Below are positions 1 to 4,727 of a stretch of 8,567 nucleotides of DNA, in pieces. The DNA is from Lachnospiraceae bacterium UBA4711. Its GTDB lineage: Bacteria; Bacillota; Clostridia; Lachnospirales; Lachnospiraceae. Both the position numbers and the translations under genes were made by a program. The stretch is taken from NCBI GenBank assembly GCA_002404515.1, contig DHJV01000135.1, forward strand, positions 27,353 through 35,919, given 5' to 3'. Numbering within the stretch: the first letter of the stretch is position 1; every line of letters begins with the position of its first letter. The notes beneath the pieces are model-generated. The model worked only from the letters and a program-made list of their open reading frames with translations. It was not told the DNA's origin and made no database searches.

Positions 1-564
1 GTAGAAAAAGCAGTGCATTATCTGGGCGAAGAAGCTGTGATCACGCGGGACAAAGATCTGATCCTGTCGTGTGACAAGGTGATCCTGCCGGGCGTGGGAA
101 GCTTCGGGGATGCGATGGGTAAGCTTCGGGAGTACAAGCTGGATCAGGTGATTTACGATGTGGTAGAAGCCGGGACACCATTTCTTGGAATCTGCCTTGG
201 CTTGCAGCTTCTGTATAAGACGAGCGAGGAAAGTCCGGGGGCAACCGGGCTTGGTATCCTGGATGGTGAGATTTTACGGATTCCAGATGCACCGGATTTG
301 AAGGTGCCACAGATTGGATGGAATTCACTTGATATTACACCGGGGGCGAAATTATTTGCCGGTGTGGAGGAACATCCATATGTATATTTCGTGCATTCGT
401 ATTACCTGAAATCGAAGGACGAAGCAGACGTTGCAGCGCGGACACACTATTCCGTGGATATTCATGCTTCTGTGGAAAAGGGAAATGTGTTTGCATGTCA
501 GTTCCATCCAGAGAAGAGTTCAACGGTAGGACTTAAAATATTGGATAACTTTATACACTTATAA
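1..564 (+). CDS. hisH: Imidazole glycerol phosphate synthase, glutaminase subunit HisH (5' end cut by window)
   Basis: Glutamine amidotransferase subunit of IGP synthase. It hydrolyses glutamine and channels ammonia to HisF in the fifth step of histidine synthesis, in the cytosol. The frame is open from base 1 with 187 residues visible; family members are about 200 residues, so only the first dozen or so (the usual MIxIIDYGxGN-type start) are missing. In fragment numbering, the oxyanion-loop segment PGVGSFGDAM lies near residue 30, the nucleophile elbow GICLGLQ carries Cys65 (codon 193-195), and QFHPEKS carries His169 and Glu171, completing the Cys-His-Glu triad. It ends at TAA 562-564, 21 nt before hisF, so the two subunits are almost certainly co-transcribed. 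The promoter lies outside the window. Nothing appears broken. The family assignment is secure. Confidence 0.96.
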   Translation, partial: VEKAVHYLGEEAVITRDKDLILSCDKVILPGVGSFGDAMGKLREYKLDQVIYDVVEAGTPFLGICLGLQLLYKTSEESPGATGLGILDGEILRIPDAPDLKVPQIGWNSLDITPGAKLFAGVEEHPYVYFVHSYYLKSKDEADVAARTHYSVDIHASVEKGNVFACQFHPEKSSTVGLKILDNFIHL

Positions 565-585
565 GAGACGAGGGAGGAAGAAAGT

Positions 586-1347
586 ATGCATACAAAGAGA
601 ATTATTCCTTGTCTGGATGTCAACAATGGCAGGGTTGTAAAGGGTATCAATTTTGTGAATTTAAAAGATGCAGGTGATCCGGTTGCGGTTGGCGCTGCCT
701 ATGACAAGGCAGGCGCGGATGAGCTTGTATTTCTGGATATTACGGCGTCTTCGGATTCGAGAAACATCGTGATCGATATGGTGCGGAAGGTTGCGGAGAC
801 CGTGTTTATTCCGTTTACGGTTGGCGGCGGTATCCGTACGGTCGATGATTTCAAGGCAATCTTACGTGAGGGAGCGGACAAGATCAGTATCAATTCATCC
901 GCCATCAATACACCGCGTCTGATCAGTGATGCAGCAGATAAGTTCGGCAGCCAGTGTGTGGTTGTTGCGATTGATGCGAGAAGAAGAGAAGATGGAAGTG
1001 GCTGGAATGTATATAAGAACGGTGGACGTGTCGATACAGGGCTCGACGCGGTCGAGTGGGCGATGCAGGCAGATAAGCTTGGCGCCGGAGAGATCCTGCT
1101 TACCAGCATGGACTGTGATGGTACAAAGGCAGGCTATGATGTGGAGTTGACCAGACTGATCGCGGAAAATGTATCTGTTCCGGTGATTGCGTCCGGCGGC
1201 GCAGGAACAAAGGAGCATTTCTATGATGCACTGACAGAGGGAAAAGCAGACGCAGCACTTGCAGCATCCCTGTTCCACTACAAGGAGCTTGAGATCATGG
1301 ATCTGAAGGCATATCTGGCGGAGCGGGGAATCCCAATGCGTATGTAG
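586..1347 (+). CDS. hisF: Imidazole glycerol phosphate synthase, cyclase subunit HisF
   Basis: Cyclase subunit of IGP synthase. It uses ammonia from HisH to convert PRFAR to imidazole glycerol phosphate and AICAR, in the histidine pathway with AICAR recycled to purines. It has 253 residues, the normal length for this (beta-alpha)8 barrel. Catalytic Asp11 lies in IIPCLDV and Asp130 in VVAIDARR. Phosphate-binding glycine segments TVGGGIR (near 78-84) and VIASGGAG (near 200) are visible, as is the expected LLTSMDCDGTKAGYD strand. The ATG start is supported by AGGGAGGA at 571-578, 7 nt upstream. It follows hisH by 21 nt and precedes the acetyltransferase by 32 nt. hisI or hisE, frequent neighbours of hisF, do not follow here. 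Identity is near certain. Confidence 0.98.
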   Translation: MHTKRIIPCLDVNNGRVVKGINFVNLKDAGDPVAVGAAYDKAGADELVFLDITASSDSRNIVIDMVRKVAETVFIPFTVGGGIRTVDDFKAILREGADKISINSSAINTPRLISDAADKFGSQCVVVAIDARRREDGSGWNVYKNGGRVDTGLDAVEWAMQADKLGAGEILLTSMDCDGTKAGYDVELTRLIAENVSVPVIASGGAGTKEHFYDALTEGKADAALAASLFHYKELEIMDLKAYLAERGIPMRM

Positions 1348-1379
1348 TCATATACGACGGTGGAAGAAGGACTTAAAAC

Positions 1380-1805
1380 ATGATAACACTCATTGAAAAT
1401 GATATTTCTCTGGAAGAGTATCTGACGCTTCGGGAGAAGGTTGGCTGGAAGAAACTGACAGACAAACAGGCGGCACATGCCCTTGCGAATTGTCTGTATA
1501 AAGTAAAAGCGGTCGATGCAGACGGACAGGTCGTCGGCATGGGACGTGTTGTTGGAGACGGTGCAGTGGTCTGCTATATTCAGGACCTGATCGTGATCCC
1601 GCAGGTGCAGGCACAGGGGATTGGCTCGCAGATCATACAGAAACTGAAAGCGTATGTGGAATCTCTGCGTGAAGCGGGAAGCACGATGATGTTATGTCTG
1701 ATGTGTGCAAAAGGCAGAGAGCCATTTTATGAAAAACATGGGTTTATGCAGAGACCGACCGATGCACTTGGACCGGGTATGATCCAGTATCTGACAGAAA
1801 AATAA
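1380..1805 (+). CDS. GNAT family N-acetyltransferase, substrate unknown
   Basis: Small single-domain acetyltransferase of 141 residues, a typical length for stand-alone GNAT proteins, which transfer acetyl from acetyl-CoA to an amine. The acetyl-CoA pyrophosphate loop (motif A) is seen at DLIVIPQVQAQGIG, residues 69-82, with Gln77, Gly80 and Gly82 in the Q/RxxGxG pattern. The C-terminal FYEKHGF at 116-122 is the usual motif B, and the RPTDALGPGM tail (125-134) fits a common Firmicute subgroup whose members also start with a YLxLRxxVGW segment (14-23). The start is ATG 1380 with AGAAGGA at 1365-1371. It is 32 nt after hisF with no visible promoter, so it is probably the last gene of the his transcript, ended by the hairpin at 1817-1843. 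The substrate cannot be deduced; a role in histidine synthesis is not implied by the sequence. Confidence 0.88.
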   Translation: MITLIENDISLEEYLTLREKVGWKKLTDKQAAHALANCLYKVKAVDADGQVVGMGRVVGDGAVVCYIQDLIVIPQVQAQGIGSQIIQKLKAYVESLREAGSTMMLCLMCAKGREPFYEKHGFMQRPTDALGPGMIQYLTEK

Positions 1806-1816
1806 AGCGTAAAACA

Positions 1817-1843
1817 AAAAATCCTCCCATTTGGGAGGTTTTT
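1817..1843. terminator. Bidirectional intrinsic terminator between convergent genes
   Basis: CCTCCC (1823-1828), loop ATTT, GGGAGG (1833-1838), with TTTTT after it on the plus strand and AAAAAA before it, which becomes a U-run on the minus strand. It can therefore end both the hisHF-acetyltransferase transcript and the HPr-like transcript that converges on it from 1866. The stem may extend by one A-T pair at the expense of the loop. Confidence 0.9.
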
Positions 1844-1865
1844 GCTTTCTATCGAGCGATGAATA

Positions 1866-2099
1866 TTATTCAGCAAGATATGGTTTCAATGCAGCCATGA
1901 TATCTTCTGTATCCTTATCTGTATGTACATTTAAGTCGATTGGCTTGGAAATATCCAAACTGAAAATACCCATGATGGACTTCGCATCAATAACATAACG
2001 ACCGGATACCAAGTCGAATTCAGCATTGAAACCGCTGATGTCATTTACAAAGCTTTTCACCTTATCGATAGAGTTGAGAGAAACTTTAACCTTTAACAT
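1866..2099 (-). CDS. HPr-like protein lacking the active-site histidine
   Basis: A 77-residue protein matching the C-terminal two thirds of PTS phosphocarrier HPr. The segment AKSIMGIFSLDISKPIDLNVHT (39-60) corresponds to the HPr stretch around regulatory Ser46, which aligns with Ser41 here. The N-terminal half keeps HPr-like length and hydrophobic pattern, but the phosphorylation loop GIHARPA is replaced by residues around NSIDKVK (9-15). The residue facing His15 is about Ser10, and Arg17 and Pro18 are also absent, so it cannot act as a normal PTS phosphocarrier. Known parallel: Bacillus Crh, which lacks His15 yet is phosphorylated on Ser46 and acts with CcpA. Whether this protein is Crh-like or only shares the fold is inference. 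The ATG is preceded by AAGGAGG (2107-2113 on the plus strand, 7 nt away). It is transcribed alone, divergent from mtaB. Confidence 0.82.
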   Translation of the reverse strand: MLKVKVSLNSIDKVKSFVNDISGFNAEFDLVSGRYVIDAKSIMGIFSLDISKPIDLNVHTDKDTEDIMAALKPYLAE

Positions 2100-2106
2100 A
2101 TAGAAA

Positions 2107-2113
2107 CCTCCTT
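2107..2113 (-). promoter_or_regulatory. Strong ribosome binding site of the HPr-like gene
   Basis: On the minus strand this reads AAGGAGG, ending 7 nt before the ATG at 2099. The near-perfect anti-16S match fixes the start and suggests high translation, as is usual for HPr-type proteins. Confidence 0.88.
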
Positions 2114-2126
2114 GTATATTATGAAA

Positions 2127-2158
2127 GCGAAAAATAATCTCAAAAATATATCTTTCGC
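2127..2158 (-). promoter_or_regulatory. Hairpin in the 5' leader of the HPr-like mRNA
   Basis: Read on the minus strand, GCGAAAGATA (2158-2149) pairs with TATTTTTCGC (2136-2127): ten pairs including one G-U, around a 12-nt loop. The predicted transcription start is near 2173, so the hairpin lies within the roughly 70-nt leader and ends about 13 nt before the AAGGAGG ribosome site. It has no U-run suited to termination and does not resemble a riboswitch I recognise. It may stabilise the mRNA 5' end or be a regulatory fold; it is AT-rich, so chance pairing is possible. Confidence 0.5.
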
Positions 2159-2202
2159 ACTTTTTTTATCTATGTTACTATAATAAAAGTTTACACTATA
2201 AA
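2155..2202 (+). promoter_or_regulatory. Probable mtaB promoter region (two candidate -10 boxes)
   Basis: A perfect TATAAT lies at 2179-2184, but the matching -35 position (about 2155-2161) is poor. A second candidate, TATAAA at 2197-2202, has GTTACT at 2174-2179 (three of six consensus bases) with a 17-nt spacer. The two fall in an imperfect direct repeat, ACTATAATAAAAGT at 2177-2190 and ACTATAAAAGT at 2195-2205. Which one is used cannot be decided by eye. Confidence 0.45.
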
Positions 2203-2208
2203 AGTCAA
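2180..2208 (-). promoter_or_regulatory. Sigma-A type promoter of the HPr-like gene
   Basis: On the minus strand TTGACT (plus positions 2208-2203), a 17-nt spacer, then TATTAT (2185-2180). Hexamers and spacing are close to consensus, predicting transcription from near 2173 and a leader of about 70 nt. Its -10 element overlaps a plus-strand TATAAT, so it competes for space with the divergent mtaB promoter. Confidence 0.72.
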
Positions 2209-2234
2209 GAATCAGCAGGAGAAATTTACGTAAA

Positions 2235-3557
2235 ATGTATGTGAATATTTTAAATAAAAAAGTAGCAGTTTGCACACTCGGATGCAAGGTGAATCAATAT
2301 GAGTCAGACAGCATGATGGATATACTGAAGAAAAATGGATGCGAGATTGTACCATTTTCACAGTTTGCGGATGTGTATATCGTCAATACGTGTTCGGTCA
2401 CAAATATGGCGGAGCGGAAGTCGAGACAGATGCTGCACCGTGCGAAAAAGAAGAACCCGGAGGCAGTCATTGTTGCTGCCGGCTGTTATGTGCAGGCAGC
2501 CGAGGAGGCATTGGCAAAGGATCTGGGTATTGATATTCTGATCGGAAATAACTGCAAGAAGGATGTCGCCCGTATATTAAGTGAATATTATGAGGATACA
2601 TCCATGCATGAGGTTGTAATCGACATCAACCATACGAACGAATATGAGGAAATGACGATGGTAAAGCCGAACGAGCGTTGTCGTGCTTATGTCAAAGTGC
2701 AGGATGGCTGCAATAATTTCTGTACGTATTGTATCATCCCGTATACGCGTGGCAGAATCCGCAGCCGGAAGCTTGTGGATGTCGTGCGGGAGGTAGAAGG
2801 ACTGGCAGCAGAGGGTGTACAGGAGGTTGTGATCACAGGTATCAATTTATCTTCCTATGAGGATGAGAATGGTGCATCGCTGCTTATGTTGCTGCAGGCA
2901 GTTGCAAAAGTGGAAGGTATTAAACGTATCCGGATGGGATCGTTGGAACCACGTGTGATCACTGAGGAATTTTTGGACGGTATCACAGCACTGGATAAGG
3001 TGTGTCCACATTTTCATCTGTCGCTGCAGAGTGCCTGCAATGAGACGTTAAAGCGCATGAACCGGAAATATACGATCGAAGAATATATGGAAAAATGTGA
3101 GATGATCCGCAAGGCATATGACCGCCCGGCAATCGCGACGGATGTGATCGTTGGATTTCCGGGAGAGACAGAGGAAGAATTTGCAACAACGGTGGCAAAT
3201 CTGGAGAAGCTGAATCTCTATGAGATGCATATCTTTAAATATTCAAAGCGGAGCGGTACGATCGCGGCGACGATGGAGCAGCAGGTGAGCGATGCGGTGA
3301 AGGAGAAGCGGAGCAATGTGCTGTTAGAGCTGACTGCAAACCAGAAGGCGGCGTTTGAAGCACAGTTTTCCGGTGAACTGCTTCCGGTGCTGATGGAGGA
3401 ATATGACTGTATCGATAAGAATGGAAAGCCGGCGTATGTCATGAAGGGGCATACGGATCGTTATATTCTTGTGAAGCAGGAGACGACGAGAGAGGTCTGC
3501 GAGCAGAGTGTCAACACATTTGTAGATATTTTGTATCGGCCGGAGAAGTCGAAATAA
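2235..3557 (+). CDS. mtaB: tRNA (N6-L-threonylcarbamoyladenosine(37)-C2)-methylthiotransferase MtaB
   Basis: Radical SAM enzyme that adds a methylthio group to t6A37, giving ms2t6A in tRNAs that read ANN codons. This improves codon pairing and reading accuracy. It has 440 residues, the usual length. The N-terminal methylthiotransferase domain carries cysteines for the auxiliary [4Fe-4S] cluster: Cys17 (in VCTLGCKVNQYES, with Cys13 nearby), Cys53 (VNTCSVT) and Cys84 (AAGCYVQ). The radical SAM domain has CNNFCTYC with Cys159, Cys163 and Cys166, and GFPGETEEEF at 307-316. A C-terminal TRAM-like RNA-binding segment spans about 370-435. The TLGCKVNQYES opening and the SLEP and LQSACNETLKRMNRKYT segments favour MtaB over MiaB or RimO. 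Start ATG 2235 follows AGGAGA at 2217-2222, a slightly long 12-nt spacing. It is transcribed as a single gene, divergent from the HPr-like gene. Confidence 0.93.
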   Translation: MYVNILNKKVAVCTLGCKVNQYESDSMMDILKKNGCEIVPFSQFADVYIVNTCSVTNMAERKSRQMLHRAKKKNPEAVIVAAGCYVQAAEEALAKDLGIDILIGNNCKKDVARILSEYYEDTSMHEVVIDINHTNEYEEMTMVKPNERCRAYVKVQDGCNNFCTYCIIPYTRGRIRSRKLVDVVREVEGLAAEGVQEVVITGINLSSYEDENGASLLMLLQAVAKVEGIKRIRMGSLEPRVITEEFLDGITALDKVCPHFHLSLQSACNETLKRMNRKYTIEEYMEKCEMIRKAYDRPAIATDVIVGFPGETEEEFATTVANLEKLNLYEMHIFKYSKRSGTIAATMEQQVSDAVKEKRSNVLLELTANQKAAFEAQFSGELLPVLMEEYDCIDKNGKPAYVMKGHTDRYILVKQETTREVCEQSVNTFVDILYRPEKSK

Positions 3558-3559
3558 GG

Positions 3560-3608
3560 ATGCCTGATCATGGCATGTGGACGTATATTTTTACGAAAAT
3601 ATGCCATG
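3560..3608 (+). repeat. Inverted repeat just downstream of mtaB, possible weak terminator
   Basis: CATGGCAT at 3569-3576 and ATGCCATG at 3601-3608 are perfect reverse complements. Between them ATATTTT (3585-3591) and AAAATAT (3596-3602) form an inner stem with loop TACG. A further ATGCC at 3560-3564 can pair with GGCAT at 3572-3576, so the central copy has two alternative partners. The sequence after 3608 is A-rich rather than a U-run on the plus strand, so it is not a canonical intrinsic terminator. It may protect the mtaB mRNA 3' end or end transcription with help from a factor. Confidence 0.5.
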
Positions 3609-3641
3609 TATAAAAAATATTAAAAATTTTAAAAAAAGTTG

Positions 3642-3670
3642 TTGACAAATATCCATATGTTTGTTATAGT
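3642..3670 (+). promoter_or_regulatory. Consensus promoter of the tRNA-Glu gene
   Basis: Perfect -35 TTGACA at 3642-3647, a 17-nt spacer and -10 TATAGT at 3665-3670, predicting a start near 3677, about ten nt before the tRNA. An A/T-rich tract at 3608-3638 upstream of the -35 box could act as an UP element. No other gene is close enough to use it. Confidence 0.88.
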
Positions 3671-3687
3671 AACAAAGGTTTCAAGAT

Positions 3688-3759
3688 GGTTCGTTGGTCA
3701 AGCGGCTAAGACGTCGCCCTCTCACGGCGAAAACAGGGGTTCGATTCCCCTACGAACTG
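3688..3759 (+). tRNA. tRNA-Glu (anticodon CTC)
   Basis: A full cloverleaf of 72 nt can be drawn. Acceptor stem GGTTCGT (3688-3694) pairs with ACGAACT (3752-3758), with a G-U wobble at the first pair. The D arm is GTCAAGCGGCTAAGAC. The anticodon stem TCGCC/GGCGA (3714-3718, 3726-3730) has loop CTCTCAC giving anticodon CTC at 3721-3723. The T arm is AGGGG-TTCGATT-CCCCT (3735-3751). The discriminator is G3759 and the following bases are CTTTT, so CCA is not encoded and must be added by nucleotidyltransferase. CTC reads GAG; a TTC isoacceptor is expected elsewhere in the genome. The gene stands alone with its own promoter and terminator. Confidence 0.96.
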
Positions 3760-3764
3760 CTTTT

Positions 3765-3793
3765 AAAAGGATACAGGTTGTATCCTTTTTTTT
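3765..3793 (+). terminator. Intrinsic terminator of the tRNA gene
   Basis: AAAAGGATAC (3765-3774), loop AGGTT, GTATCCTTTT (3780-3789), running into T 3786-3793. The ten-pair stem and U-run start five nt after the tRNA discriminator, so the precursor 3' trailer is short. Confidence 0.9.
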
Positions 3794-3817
3794 CGCGATT
3801 TTTCCTGTTCTAAGAAA

Positions 3818-3842
3818 AGAATCACTTGAAGAAAATGATTCT
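3818..3842. repeat. Inverted repeat straddling the -35 box, candidate operator
   Basis: AGAATCA at 3818-3824 and TGATTCT at 3836-3842 are perfect 7-nt reverse complements separated by 11 nt, a centre-to-centre distance of 18 nt. The -35 hexamer of the promoter at 3826-3854 falls between the arms. This layout suits binding by a dimeric repressor, but a weak hairpin or chance are alternatives. Confidence 0.4.
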
Positions 3843-3854
3843 GTGAGCTATACT
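3826..3854 (+). promoter_or_regulatory. Promoter of the zinc-ribbon membrane protein gene
   Basis: TTGAAG at 3826-3831, a 17-nt spacer, TATACT at 3849-3854, predicting a start near 3861 and a leader of about 30 nt. The -35 box lies inside the spacer of a perfect inverted repeat (3818-3842). Confidence 0.68.
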
Positions 3855-3875
3855 ATATTACATATGATACAGAAG

Positions 3876-3882
3876 AAAGGGG
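3876..3882 (+). promoter_or_regulatory. Ribosome binding site fixing the zinc-ribbon protein start
   Basis: AAAGGGG lies 8 nt before ATG 3891. The in-frame ATG at 3864 sits almost at the predicted transcription start and has no ribosome site, so 3891 is preferred. Confidence 0.75.
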
Positions 3883-3890
3883 TTAGTAGT

Positions 3891-4676
3891 ATGGCTGTAT
3901 GTGAATCATGTGGAGCAAGGGTGCAGGATGGAATTACGATCTGTCCGGAATGCGGGCGCCCGGTGGTGAAGATGAAGACAAGTCTTGGGCTGAAAGGTGA
4001 GAACGGAAAGAAGCCGGTACAGCAAAGGGCATACACACCAACCGATGATTATGGTGATATCTATGACGGGAACAGTATCGGGGGAACAGATCCTGTTAAG
4101 ATCACGAAGGAAGACGTAAAGGAATACAAGGAGCTGAACAAGAAGCAGAGCGGCGGAAGCGGCGTTGGAAAAGTGTTTGGCACGATCTTCAAGTTCATCA
4201 TATTTGCAGCGATCGTATTTGGTATATATATGTTTGTGACGAAGGTTGTGTTAAAACCGAACGGACCGGAGACTTACGAGGATGCAGTCAAGGCATTCCA
4301 GACGGCGGTCAATGAGGATGATAGTGAGAAATTACAGGCATTAGTACCGGAATATATAACAGCAAACAAAGCCTTGGTTGAGGAAATCTTACCATATGTG
4401 CAGGAGACAAATTACACATCAATCAAGATTATTGATACATCAATCTGGAGCACTTCAGAGGTAGATGCATTCAATGATAAAATCCAGTTGGAGCACGGTA
4501 AGACTGCAGATGCAAGAGAGGGCGTAACCCTGAAACTTGGATTGCGTGGAAATATGAAGGACAGCAATGGCGTGAAGAGACAATATCTGGAAGTGAATAT
4601 TGATTTTATCAAGATCAAAGGCGTCTGGTATCCAGATATCGAAGAGGTGCAGGAACAGTTGTTTAAACAGGAATAA
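3891..4676 (+). CDS. Zinc-ribbon membrane-anchored protein with extracytoplasmic domain, function unknown
   Basis: 261 residues in three parts. An N-terminal zinc ribbon has Cys4, Cys7, Cys18 and Cys21 (CESC...CPEC). A polar linker (about 25-93) precedes one membrane segment, roughly VFGTIFKFIIFAAIVFGIYMF (95-115), with no cleavable signal. The C-terminal domain (about 122-261) should face outside; it opens with an AVKAFQTAVNEDDSEKLQALV helix and closes with IKIKGVWYPDI, reminiscent of NTF2-like or DUF4878-type folds often found in such clostridial proteins. The zinc ribbon would sit in the cytosol. I do not recognise a specific family and assign no function. The start is ATG 3891 with a ribosome site at 3876-3882. 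The reading frame stays open upstream through the tRNA gene, but that extension is not coding. It has its own promoter and terminator, so it appears monocistronic. Confidence 0.82.
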   Translation: MAVCESCGARVQDGITICPECGRPVVKMKTSLGLKGENGKKPVQQRAYTPTDDYGDIYDGNSIGGTDPVKITKEDVKEYKELNKKQSGGSGVGKVFGTIFKFIIFAAIVFGIYMFVTKVVLKPNGPETYEDAVKAFQTAVNEDDSEKLQALVPEYITANKALVEEILPYVQETNYTSIKIIDTSIWSTSEVDAFNDKIQLEHGKTADAREGVTLKLGLRGNMKDSNGVKRQYLEVNIDFIKIKGVWYPDIEEVQEQLFKQE

Positions 4677-4680
4677 GAAA

Positions 4681-4714
4681 AAGCCGGGAGCGAAAACTTC
4701 CGGCTTATTTTTTT
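4681..4714 (+). terminator. Strong intrinsic terminator between the zinc-ribbon gene and addB
   Basis: AAGCCGGGAG (4681-4690), loop CGAAAA, CTTCCGGCTT (4697-4706) with one G-U pair, then ATTTTTTT to 4714. The stem starts 4 nt after the zinc-ribbon stop codon. The addB ribosome site begins 3 nt after the U-run, so transcripts reading into addB from upstream must pass this hairpin. Confidence 0.92.
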
Positions 4715-4717
4715 GAC

Positions 4718-4722
4718 GGAGG
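4718..4722 (+). promoter_or_regulatory. Ribosome binding site fixing the addB start
   Basis: GGAGG at 4718-4722 lies 5 nt before ATG 4728. An in-frame TTG at 4713 lies upstream of this site and inside the terminator U-run, so it is not the start. Confidence 0.82.
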
Positions 4723-4727
4723 CGTAC

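Noticed and set aside
699..1109. 136-codon open frame antisense to hisF
   Set aside because: It is fully opposite a well-supported gene, has a Ser/Thr-rich composition typical of antisense shadows, and has no ribosome site.
2100..2234. Riboswitch or T-box in the mtaB/HPr-like intergenic region
   Set aside because: At 135 nt and very AT-rich, it shows no T-box consensus, no aptamer core I recognise and no terminator/antiterminator pair. Only the simple leader hairpin is supported.
2235..3759. Functional link between MtaB and the neighbouring tRNA-Glu gene
   Set aside because: MtaB acts on t6A37 in tRNAs reading ANN codons. tRNA-Glu(CTC) reads GAG and would not carry t6A, and the tRNA has its own promoter, so adjacency is not evidence.
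3639..3890. In-frame upstream extension of the zinc-ribbon protein by 84 codons
   Set aside because: It runs through the tRNA-Glu gene, the tRNA terminator and the gene's own promoter. The extra residues are a translation of the tRNA, and a proper ribosome site precedes ATG 3891.
4713..4727. TTG start for addB five codons upstream
   Set aside because: It lies in the terminator U-run and upstream of the only ribosome site. ATG 4728 gives the usual short AddB N-terminus before the Walker A motif.
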